This document shows, in pieces, positions 31,873-42,600 of a stretch of DNA of 64,000 nt. Made by a program: the position numbers and the translations under genes. Source of the stretch: Pristionchus mayeri (taxonomy: Eukaryota; Nematoda; Chromadorea; Rhabditida; Neodiplogasteridae); the NCBI GenBank assembly GCA_036245805.1, contig BTRK01000006.1, forward strand, positions 53,313,257 to 53,377,256, in the 5' to 3' direction. The notes below the pieces were generated by a model. The model had not been told where the DNA came from, ran no database searches, and saw only the letters and a program-made list of their open reading frames with translations. Position 1 is the first letter of the stretch; every line of letters begins with the position of its first letter.

Positions 31873-32562
31873 TCAAATTAAATTGAACTGAGTAAATATC
31901 TGACTAAATGTTGTGTCGACACCCCTGAACTTGCATTTTCAGACTAGTGAAATTTTGAAATATCGATGTGCAGTCCCGCAGTTTTGTACGTTATTCCACT
32001 ATTCAGAGATTTTAGTTTATTTTCTGCACAACGATCGTCACCCTATATGTGGAGATCCTTATTTAGAGATGCAAAAATTAGGGTAACATCGTGTCTGGTA
32101 AAATTAACTATGTTTTATCACATTTTTGACAATTTCTCAAAAACCTATTTTTTTATTTCTTTTTAATTTTTTATGTGGATAGCTATCATACAGCTCTTTA
32201 TAATACAGCAATAAAAAACATCGCTACCCACCCATCTGAATTTAATTAAAAAATTTAAATTTTTTTCGTTGTTTCTACAGGAGTTGATGCCCAATCATTC
32301 TAGAATTTGACACACATAATCTAGGAATATTAGTGATTTTTTGAGATATCATTCATTCAAATCGGTTTCGAAATGACAAAATTCGAAATTTCAATTTTCA
32401 GAAATAAGTGTGTCCCATTTCGCAGAGAGTGATCTAGAACACTCCGGATGTGGCACCCGAGCTATGCTCGTCAAGTACTACACGTGGGCACATTTAGGGC
32501 GAATTCGATTTTTCGCACTTTGCCAGGGGTATCTACAAATATGTTCACTGACTCAAAAAGTA

Positions 32563-32760
32563 TCTCATAAGCGCCTAATAATTAGAACTATATATGAAAT
32601 TGTAGGGGAACACATACTGGTTACAATGAAACAACTCCCAAGTTCCAAGGAGTACTCTCAATCGAGCAGCGACGAGTTGTGCAATTGTGGTTTGTGCAAT
32701 TGTCACCCTCCCAAATCAGCGATGAAGTCATCGACCCGAACATCAATAACTTCCTGAAAT
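32563..32760 (+). pseudogene. Diverged exon copy that preserves the RTE-free target site
   Basis: In inverted orientation this matches the two flanks of the RTE element joined together. 'ctcataagcgcctaataatt' corresponds to DNA right of 27634, and 'attgtaggggaacacatactgg' to DNA left of 24704. It continues into a copy of the exon at 24539-24657 (VGEHILVTM, then YSQSSSDELCNC), with a duplicated 'gtgcaattgt' stretch and an early stop. It is a paralogous unfilled site, not an allele. Confidence 0.8.
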
Positions 32761-32815
32761 GTTAACAAATATTCAAATTCGAACATGTTTTGCCAAACGA
32801 AATCAAAGTTAAAGC

Positions 32816-33437
32816 CTAGCTAGCACCAAGTGCATTTTGCTCGATGTACACTTCCCTCGCATGGATTTTACACGCAATTCGGCGTCTGAGGTGGCTCAGA
32901 TCGGGCAGCGAGTCGGCTTTCAATTTAATCTCGCCGGATCTCTCTGTGATGTCTCCAAATTTCACTCGAAGATCCTGCAATATGCAAAATGCTACGGACA
33001 TGCAAATAAATGACTTCGCCGTACGGTACCAGGTCGGCTGAGACCCTGTGAATGAGATAAAAAAAATATCTTTTCTGTATGTTCGCATTTGGTGCGCACA
33101 ATGAAAACGTCTTCCTTCTGAGTAAATTCAGCGAAAGGTTAGTATTTTTGCTGCTCATCCAGTGGATTCTCATCCGATCTAGTACCGGGTAGACTACACT
33201 AAGCGCAACCCATCCTTACACGTTAACCACACGATAAGCACGCTTGATTCTATGCTGACTCACACTCCGATCGATTGATATTCTGCGATTTCCCGTGGGT
33301 AGGAAGAGATCGCTCGCTGCAACAGCCTTCTCCAGTGCAGAACAGCACAATCTCAGGGAAAACCGATCGATGATTGGAAGATAAACGATGATTTGAGTGG
33401 ATAATTCAAAGGGAATCCCATCCAGAGATGCGGACAC
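32816..33437 (-). CDS. F-box protein gene, at least two exons
   Basis: The first exon starts at the ATG at 33437 and encodes IPFELSTQIIVYLPIIDRFSLRLCC... (given here in part), the leucine/arginine pattern of an F-box that binds Skp1 in SCF ubiquitin ligases. It ends near 33220-33235. A second exon, 32974-32816, has a clean 'attgcag' acceptor. It encodes VKFGDITERSGEIKL and LSHLRRRIACKIHARE before a TAG at 32816-32818. Exons between may exist near 33010-33190, which includes the 83-bp repeat. Nematode F-box genes are usually short, with a variable C-terminal substrate-binding part, which fits. The F-box call is moderate and the exon linkage is inference. Confidence 0.5.
33104..33187 (+). repeat. 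83-bp direct repeat, copy 2
   Basis: Same orientation and sequence as 28072-28154. It continues differently on both sides, so together the pair brackets about 5 kb of inverted-repeat DNA. Confidence 0.9.
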
Positions 33438-33763
33438 GCTGAAATAAATTTGTGCTAAAAATCATGGTGAGAATATCGAAACGAGAAAAAAGAAACATTG
33501 CTGAAAATAGAAATACAAGACAATATGATCATATGACCATATTCCAAGCTTTCCCACTCTATCTGTATTTGTACTTCTTTATCTTCAACTACACAATGCG
33601 CAGAGTTATTCTGCGCAAAGTGTGTCGGTTCTTTCTTTCGCTAGCTCACGCTCCTCTAGACTTTTGTGCCCATCAATCTCTCTCATGATCGCACGTTTGC
33701 GCTTATGTTGCGGGTTTTACGATTTTAACACATTTATCTAGAGGTCATTAGATTCTCGGGAGA

Positions 33764-36508
33764 TCATGCGAGAGCTCTGATGTGCATGGTGTTCCAGTTA
33801 GAGCTTCGTGCTTGATTGAGAAAATTTGGGCCTGTTGCTTTGCGGAAAGAGTCCCTCCATCTCGTGATTGGGAGGCCGCGTCTCCTCTTTCTCCGCGGAA
33901 TCCATTCGATCACAGATCGGCTCCACTTCCGGCAATCATCATTCGCGATCTTATGCAACCAAAACCATTTCCTTTTCTGAGCAGTGTGAACGAAGTCCTG
34001 AACTCTAGTTGAATCTCGCAACCGCTCATTAGAGATATGATCGAGCACAGTACAGCCAACCATCCAACGTTCCATTTTTCTTTGAGCCACCGATAATCGA
34101 TTCATTTGTGCTTTGGTCAGAGCCCAACATTCACAACCGTAAACCACAGCGGGAAGTATGCAGCCGTTGAAAAGCCGACGTTAAAAGCACCAAAATCAGC
34201 TTGAATGCGTCGGGAGATTTCACAGTCATCGTTTCCGCTGACTGCGATTGCGCTTCCCAAGTAGACCACCTTATCTTGCAATTTTACTACTTTTCATCCA
34301 ATTCTTACATCCCTTGGATCAGGCTTGGAACTCATTCCGACAGTTTTATCGCCATTGAGACCCAATCCCACTGTAGCAAGTACACGCTCTAATTCCCTTC
34401 CCATCGTCTGAATCTGTCGTTCATCGCGAGAAATGAGTACGGCATCATCAGCAAAAAGAATATGGGACAGAAACCGACCATTGATACTTACTCCCTTATT
34501 TGCCCAATTTAGCCGACGGAATGCCATATCTAGAACCGCAGTAAATAGCCTGGGTGACAAACAATCACCTTGTCGCACACCCCTTCCCACCTTTATGTTG
34601 ACCTCCTTGCCATTAACCACCACCACGTTTCTACTTTCCTGGGAAAGGCTTGCGAGGAAAGAAACGACTTCCGAGGGAATCCCTTCTAACTCTATCGCCT
34701 TGAACACCGCTTCTGTGTATACACTGTCAAAGGCCTTCGAAATGTCTACAAAAAGCAGATAGATCGGCAGCCTATAGCCGACACAGTGAGCAATGACAGA
34801 CTTTAGAGTGTGGATAGCGTCAACTGTGGAATGACCACGTCTGAATCCCATCTGTTCCCAGCTTCTATTTCCATCCAGTACCGATCCATACCTCTTGTTG
34901 AGCAGCCCAGTTAGCGATTTCTGCAAAACAGGAAGCAGACTAATAGGTCTGTAGTTTTTTTGTAAGAGTTGGATCCCCAGATTTTGGTAGAAGAATTGTG
35001 CGAGAATCCCCAAATCCCAGAGGAATAGAACCCAAAATGATGTTGTTAAAGAGATTGGTGAGAGTGGGAACTAACTGATCTACCCCCACCCGGAGCATTT
35101 CACCTGTGATACCATCCCTTCCCGGAGCTCTGCCTGATTTGTAATACCGAAGTATTTGATCGACTTCGGCTTCTACGATGGGAACGAAAGGATCCCTTGC
35201 TATCTCCTCGCGGTATCCAACCCCTCCATCCCCACAATAGAGAGCATTGTAAAAAGATTGGAAAGCCTCCTCTATGCCCGTTTGAGTGAAGACTAAGTTC
35301 CCATTACCGTCCCTAATGCGTGAAATTCTATCCCTCCCAATTGCTAAATTGCTAGTTGCCCTTTTGTAACTTTTCCCAATCGCAATGGCCTCGTCTACGT
35401 AGGAAAGGAGGGCCTTATCCCGGTCGTTTTTAAACGACTCCCTAAGCGCCCTGTTGACAAGTAACCATTCCACTCGAGGAACCCCCACCGCGTCCATTTT
35501 TAGTTCCCTCCTACGAATCAACAGATCCCTGGTCTTTTGGGATAACCTACTGCCCGGCGGTCTGAATGATGTTGCAATTCTCCCCGCTTCTTGCACTGCC
35601 GAGACCACGTTACCGTAATCCAAACTCGCTCCTCTGCGCTTCAATTCTATGCCTAAGCTGAATTTAAATAAATCGTTGTTGAGGTGCGAGTCCCCCCTTG
35701 CCGGTCTATTGCAACCACGCCGAAATCTGAATGAGAATGATATGATAGATCTAACCAATCGATGATCGGACGAGAAGTCGAACCGATTAACCACTCCCAC
35801 ATCCAGCACCCGAAGACCCTTTGGGAACAGAATGTAGTCTATCTCGTTCTTAGTGCGCCCATTGGGTGAAACCCATGTGAATTTTCTAGTACCCCTTTTT
35901 TGAAAGAAACTGTTACCAACCCGTAGTTGCAACCTCTCGCAGAGATCCACAACCATTTGGCACTTTACATTTCTATCCCCATATCCAAACTTCCCCACTG
36001 CACTTTCTCCTGGCTCGCAGTATCCCACTTTCCCATTGAAATCGCCCAGGATGACCTTATGCACGAATCGATACCGGTGACTGCCTGAGACTGGAACGTT
36101 GAATCCTCTTTCAACCTCATGGATGAAGTTACTGTACTCGACCATGTCATCGCAGGCGGGTGCGTAGATCTGGAATAAGCGAATCAGCACCTTATCCGAC
36201 ACCGATACATCAAGGAAACAGATCCTGGGAGTTAGAACGCAAAATCCGACTACCTTCTGCTTTACCTCCCCACTCACGATGAAACCAACTCCAGCAGTAC
36301 GGTTAGGAAGGCGCGATGAATGATATTGTCTTCCATTGCTCCACGTGAGATCCTTCTCTTCTTCTGTCGATCTTCGAACTTCAGAGAGTCCAACGATATC
36401 CGCCTTGATCTTGCTTAGGGCGTTCTCCAATTCCACGATACGAGCATCCTTGCATAGCGTTAGGCAGTTGAGCGTAGCCAACGATAAAACAGCCATGAGC
36501 ATGGTCAT
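33764..36508 (-). pseudogene. Second RTE-type retrotransposon, three-part broken frame
   Basis: From 36508 leftward is an APE endonuclease (LATLNCLTL, then IVGLSEVRR, FQIYAPACDD, VILGDFNGKVG, EIDYILFPKG, SDHRLVRS) running into the start of the reverse transcriptase at 34940. After a frame change near 34950 the core continues to 34294 with NYRPISLLPV, MGFRRGHST, LFVDISKAFD, VRQGDCLSP and the catalytic FADD. Another break at 34150-34300 precedes the C-terminal tail (VYGCECWAL, VAQRKMERWM, to 33764). It is distinct from the first RTE copy, with only family-level similarity. No target duplication was identified. Its 5' end touches the 3' tail of the LINE at 36527. Confidence 0.85.
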
Positions 36509-36526
36509 TCAATGCCACGGTGACCA

Positions 36527-38585
36527 TTTTTATTTTTATTTTTTATTTATTTATCGTACACCACAAGGGCGCTTCATCAAGTATAGAATGTTCGAGAATA
36601 TAATTAGGGAAGAGGGAGGGGGGGGGAGTATATCTTCCGAATCGTGTCGCACAAGAAAGAGAGAGTGGCGAGGGGAGGGAGCCTCGTGAGCGGTAGGAGT
36701 GGCCGCTTGTCCAATGTATATCGTATTGGAGACTTGTGTGACAGGAGATCGGAGGAGATCGAGGGGGGTGAGAATGGTTGGGGAAGGGTTGAGAAGAGAA
36801 AAAGGAGAGGAAAGGTGGGAGGGGGGGGGGTGGCGGTAAGGATAGATGCTAAAGATTTCTAATTTCAATTCCAAGAGTACGCAGAAGATTAGGGTGAATT
36901 AGGAAATAGTGCTTAATAGTCTCGATCGACAACAGAGGATTGCAAATTAAGTGGAGCTTATTTAGAAATCTAACTGTTCTATGAGCAAACGATGCTTTCA
37001 AATTTTCCCTTCGGAAAGCGGGAATGTGAAGAACAAAGGCACTATGACGTCTGGTAATAGTCCTATATGTATAGAAATTACATACTGACAACTCAACAGC
37101 GTTAGCGAAAATTTTAAGAGCTAGCACTATGTCAATGACAATACGGCGAACATAAAGAGAGCGTAGAGAATATAGGGCTAATCGATCAGAATAAGAGGGG
37201 AAAGAGACGTCTGTTCGAGAGCAACGATAATATAATAGCCTACTAAATAGAGGTTGAACTTTCTCTAATTTGCGAATACGACCAGATGAGAAGGGAGACC
37301 AGACGGGAGAGGCGTATTCTAGTATGGGAAGGATAAAAGATTTGAAAGCAGATATGTATGGGACAACTATTGTACAGCTGATACTACGGAAAAGTAAATA
37401 GACTAATGAAGACGCCTTATGACAAACAGTCTGGATGTGAGAGTCAAAATTTAAGAGAGGATCAATATAAACACCTAGATCACGGATTGACTGCGTTACT
37501 ACAAAATTGCAAGAGATTAAGGAATAGCTAGTACAGGGATTGTTTTTGCCTATATGTAATACGTTGCATTTCTTTTCAGCAACTTCTAACTGCCATTTTT
37601 TGCAGTATTCTAGGAACCCATTAATACCCGATTGAAGTTGAGAGGGGGAATCAGAAGGAGAGAGTGGATCGAAAGTAGTGAAGAGCTTGATGTCATCAGC
37701 GAAAAGCCGACAATTTAGTTTTGAAAAGGGGGAGAAAACTGAAGGGAGATCGAAAGTAAATAGCAAAAAGAGGAGAGGCCCAAGAACTGTGCCCTGAGGA
37801 ACACCTGAGATCACTTGTCTCTCAGAAGAGAGAGAGCTGCCGATTCGAACTCTGAAGATCCTATTGGAAAGATATCCTGTAATCCAATTCAACACACAGC
37901 CACGAATGCCTAGCAATTGTAATTTGAACAATAGCTTAGGATGGGAAACCTTATCGAAAGCTTTGGCAAGATCAATATATGCAACATCGGTACAGTAATC
38001 ACGATCGAGGGAATCACGCCAATTTTGAGTACACTCCAAAAGTTGGGTAACAGTAGAGCGTTTAGAGAGAAAGCCGTGTTGTTCGGGAGGGATAATCTTA
38101 TGAAAGTTGCACCAGCGGATAATCTTAGGCTTGAGAATTCTTTCCATTATTTTGGAAGGAATTGGAGTGAGACTGATAGGGCGATAATCCGAGACCGAGG
38201 AAGGCGAGGAAATTTTTGGGATTGGAATAACAATAGAGGATTTCCACAAGGATGGAATATCACCTAGCATAATACTATAATTGAAAATATGCGCAAGAAG
38301 AGTAGACAAAGATCGGAAGCAATTTTTAAAAATGATAGATGGGATGGAGTCAGATGGGAGCGAACATGATGAAGATACTTTCCTCAGAAGAAAAGAGACA
38401 TCGTGAGGAAGGACGACTGATAAAGGGATGGTTTGCGAAACGAGGGAAGGGCAAGATGGAAGGGACCCGTCATCACGAGTATATACAGAAGTGAAATAAT
38501 CACTCCGGCTTGGCAAGGGATTCAAAAATGACGGAGCGCAAAGCGAACCGACCGGCAGGGAATTCAGCGCCGACTGAGAGTGGCC
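36527..38585 (-). mobile_element. 5'-truncated CR1/Jockey-like LINE
   Basis: A leftward reverse transcriptase frame (about 38585 to 36849) has DYRPISLTPI, EQHGFLSKRSTV, YIDLAKAFDKVSHP, SGVPQGTVLGPLLF and the catalytic FADDIKL. It ends with VWSPFSSGRIRKLEKVQ and a long C-terminal domain. The endonuclease and ORF1 are absent. Downstream is a GC/purine-rich 3' region and a 3' tail of ATAAA-type repeats (36527-36560). The open frame is extended artificially to 38807 by flanking DNA. The reverse transcriptase itself is unbroken, suggesting a fairly recent insertion. Confidence 0.85.
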
Positions 38586-38663
38586 TTTATTTTTTTGGTT
38601 AATTATCCTACAATACAACCTCCTTCCTCTACATCTGCGATGGTGACCCGAATGAAATGCAGT

Positions 38664-39507
38664 GTCATGGACACTCCTCCTCGGCCATTCGCAGCAACAC
38701 AAATAGCACAGCGAGTGTGCGCATAGTGTGCGGGCCCTTTCTGTCAGGACCCTCTCCTTGCCCTCTCCTTCTTCTTGCGCTCTGCTTATATCTCTTCTCT
38801 CTCTCACGCTCGCTCTATATCTATTCTCCTTTTGCCTCTCCCAAGTCTTTGATGTTATGCAATGAAGTTGTGAGGCGCTTATATCTCGATATTGTGCTGA
38901 TACGGGTTGCTTTTCGACACGTTTCTATCGTTTTCAAAGGCTCAACTTCTTAGCCATATCTTTAACATATTTGTGTTAATATTACTATCCTTCACATTTA
39001 TAAATAAGTAAGAGTTAAAATGTTGCAAGGGAGTATAATTATTATGTATGGTTCAAAAGGCTGACCCGACGAAATCGCTGAATTGTCATGGACACTCCTC
39101 CTCGGCCATTCGCAGCAACACAAATAGCACAGCGAGTGTGCGCATAGTGTGCGGGCCCTTTCTGTCAGGACCCTCTCCTTGCCCTCTCCTTCTTCTTGCG
39201 CTCTGCTTATATCTCTTCTCTCTCTCTCACGCTCGCTCTATATCTATTCTCCTTTTGCCTCTCCCAAGTCTTTGATGTTATGCAATGAAGTTGTGAGGCG
39301 CTTATATCTCGATATTGTGCTGATACGGGTTGCTTTTCGACACGTTTCTATCGTTTTCAAAGGCTCAACTTCTTAGCCATATCTTTAACATATTTGTGTT
39401 AATATTACTATCCTTCACATTTATAAATAAGTAAGAGTTAAAATGTTGCAAGGGAGTATAATTATTATGTATGGTTCAAAAGGCTGACCCGACGAAATCG
39501 CTGAATT
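38664..39507. repeat. 421-bp tandem duplication
   Basis: 38664-39084 and 39085-39507 are almost identical; the second copy differs by an extra CT in a CT run. The unit runs from 'gtcatggacactcctcctcg' to 'gacgaaatcgctgaatt'. The high identity implies a recent event. It lies just upstream of the ABC transporter gene and ends 140 bases before its trans-splice acceptor. Confidence 0.95.
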
Positions 39508-39635
39508 CAATAACTACTGTAGTGGATTTAATGCGGTACTCAAATTCCTTAGTTAAAACTTTAAATTTCAATTCGATTGATTGGAAATGTTGCAATTATG
39601 ATGAACTTGATAATTTCTAAAATCGTTTTAAAATA

Positions 39636-39646
39636 TCATTTTCAGA
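39636..39646 (+). promoter_or_regulatory. Probable spliced-leader trans-splice acceptor
   Basis: 'atcattttcag' followed by a single A and then the ATG at 39647. There is no coding exon upstream in frame. In nematodes an acceptor directly before the start codon marks spliced-leader addition. Confidence 0.6.
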
Positions 39647-42600
39647 ATGGAAAGTTCTACCGACGCGAGTCGACTCATAACCGACAATGACAGTAGCAGT
39701 GGATTTTGGGGAAAATTTTCGAAATTCTTCAACAGGTTGGTAACTCTAAAATTAAATACTCAAATGAAAGTACCACATTACGAAAATCAATAATTTCCAG
39801 TGACGATAATGGTGACGTCGATGATACCGAGCCCGTCTCATGGATTGAATTAGTGAAAAAAATTTAATATTATCAAATTAATTTAATAATTTAGTTCCGA
39901 TTCGCTTCAAGAGGCGAACTGGTTACCTATGCTGTAGCTTGCATTCTGAATTTGTTGATCGGACTAGTCACTCCTGCTTACATTTATGTCATCGGTAGAC
40001 TGGCAACGGTCTATATCGAGGAGAAATCGGTGAACAACTGTTTCAACCCTTCTTATTTACAAAATTTTTCATTTCAGCCAGTTGGAAATGAGCTTTTCCT
40101 TTGGCGAGTGTGGAAACTCGCATCACTCTATTGCGCCAGTTCTGTCATCTGTTTTGTTCTGGAATTTATTCAAGTAATATAAAAAAGGTTTCAATCTGAG
40201 TTACTTTTTTCAGCATTACCTACTAACGTGGACTAGCGAGAAAATAGCGACAAAGTGCAGAAGGTTTGAGCATTTCATATCATGGAGAAATCTCGATACT
40301 TTTCCACTGTTGACAAATAGGCGTTTTGCACACTATCTCGCTCTGTCTGATCGGCGAGAGTATACAGGAAACAAGGAGGACGCTTAACGATTTGGAAATA
40401 CCTATAATTACGTTTTTAAAATAATTGAAATTTTAAGCCGCTTCGTCGGGGCAATTCTTGCAAGAGACTCAACGAAATTCGGGACGAGTTCTGGGGAGCT
40501 CAGCAGCCAGCTAAACAGGTTAGTTGAATATTCAAACTAATAATCATAAATATTAACTCACACAATGGCACTGCTTACATTAATCTGCCTTTCATTAGTC
40601 TCACTTATTTACAATTCGTTTAGTCACGTCGACCGAATGCGAGAGGGCCTAGGCGAACGGATAGGCCGCTTTGCCAAGTAAGAGTTTATTTTTTGTATCA
40701 TATCAATCAATCACATTTTCATTTTAGCATACTGCCTGATTTGATAAATTGATTGATTGATGATCAAACACATGAATTCGCATTAATGTGATAAAAGAAT
40801 GCAGCACATCAGATCGATATCATCGTTCGTTTCCTGCTGCGCGTTCTCATTCGTAATAGACTGGCAAACTGCGCTGTTTCTCTTCTGGTGTGGACCCATC
40901 TACGTCCTCTCAGCCGCACTCATTCCGAAGGTATGAGGGAAACAGTTACAGGGCAATCCTCAAGCGTTTACCTTTGTCAACATAACAAATAATATTCATT
41001 TGTCCAATTAGCACTTGTATCACGAGTCAGTGGATGAAAATCAGGCACCTCGAGAACATTTTCGAAAAAGTTGTTTCCGATTTGATTCATATAATAGTAA
41101 AATATTGTTCCAGGGACAACATTTCGAAAAATATAGGTGATTGGTCCCAGAGCCGGCTTTTAGGAAATTTCCGGTTTTGCACCAGGCTATACTGTATTTC
41201 AGCTCCCAGGTGAGCTACAGAGGTGACATTGGGCTCAAAATGTTCGGAAAATTATTTCCAGTAACTTTTATGTTGAAACCTTCTTTCTACGGATGCAATG
41301 CAAGATGTTGCGAAAGTAAATATTAGGGTGTCCCATAAGTTCTTACACTTTTTTGTTCAGAGGAACTTTAATCGGCCGTATTAACTGTGCATCCCAAATG
41401 TTAATACTAATGAATAGAGCAACCATTACATAATCACGCAATCCATGGAATTTGTAGCAGCTGCTCCCACATGTTTTTAAGAAACGTTTATGTAAAAGGT
41501 ATTGTAGTGCCAAATCAACACTTTTTCCTCAACATATTTTTCTTTCTTTACGGCTTATTTTTAATGGAATCTCATTTCTTTCTTCTACGTTTTGTAGTGT
41601 ATGAATAGCTTAATATTAATGCTAAATCGGGAAGGAATCTGCCTACAGATGTTGATGAAACAATAAAAAAACAAAAAATCTTAAAAAAAAACTGAACCAT
41701 TTTTTCCACCTTGCCGATGACATTTTATGATCAAACAAATAATTGATATTAAATTTCTCTCTAAGCTCTTCAAATGTTATTTGCACAACATATTATGGAG
41801 TACCACTAAATATCTCCATTTAGCGCATATCCAAATTAGGGTTCGATTTGATCGCACAGAGAAAGAACCTAGCTTTCCCGTGTGAGTGTAATATGTATTG
41901 AACGCTAACACTCATAAAATACAAATCAATGTCATAAGTATGGACGGCGCCCCATTTTGAGGGGCGCCGTCATACTCTATGAGTAGGTGGTCATGGTCAA
42001 AAATCGATCGGTAGGTCAAGACTAAGTACCGTACCCAATCGATAATACAGTACTCCCAGATACCGTATACCACTACCGTAACCCACGAATATCGCAAACT
42101 AACTTTATTTTTAAAAATTCATATTTTTAAAAAGATTGTACAGAACACAAGCAGCTACCGTAACCCGATTCCTTGGGTCAGATCCAGTTCCTTGGGTCAA
42201 ACATTTTTCTAAAATTTTTAAGCATTTTTCTAAAAATCCCAAATTAATCACAAAATGATTCTACAGTAATTAGATATACCGAAGTATAATTTAAAATAAT
42301 TTTTTGCTCGATTTTGGATTTTTAGAAAAATGTTTGACCCAAGGAACTGGATCTGACCCAAGGAACCGGGTTACGGTAGCTGATTGTGTACTGTACAATC
42401 GATTGGTCACGGTCCCAGCACTTTTTAAAAATAAAGTTAGTTTGCTATATTCGTGGGCTACGGTAGTGGTATACGGTATCTGGGAGAACGGTATTATCGA
42501 TTGGGTACGGTACCTAGTCTTGACCTACCATTGACCGACCGATCGATTTTTGACCATGACCTCCTACTCATGGTGTGTGGACGGCGCCCCTCAAAATGGG

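Larger units (their letters stand above)
28155..32491. mobile_element. 4.3-kb long-inverted-repeat element with an internal spliced gene
   Basis: 28155-28790 and 31866-32491 are inverted copies of about 625 bases, starting TGCCCACGTGTAG on the left and ending CTACACGTGGGCA on the right. Arm words include 'gcatcaactcctgtagaaac' and 'gtgtcgacaca'. The interior carries a five-exon gene (29322-30616), a tRNA-like stretch and a 510-base foldback (31357-31872) abutting the right arm. No transposase motif is recognised. The left end lies inside the foldback described at 27828-28698, so the structure is a mosaic and the true element borders need a second genomic copy. Confidence 0.65.

Noticed and set aside
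38586..38807. N-terminal 70 residues of the long LINE frame
   Set aside because: They come from flanking DNA of the 421-bp duplication, not from the LINE.
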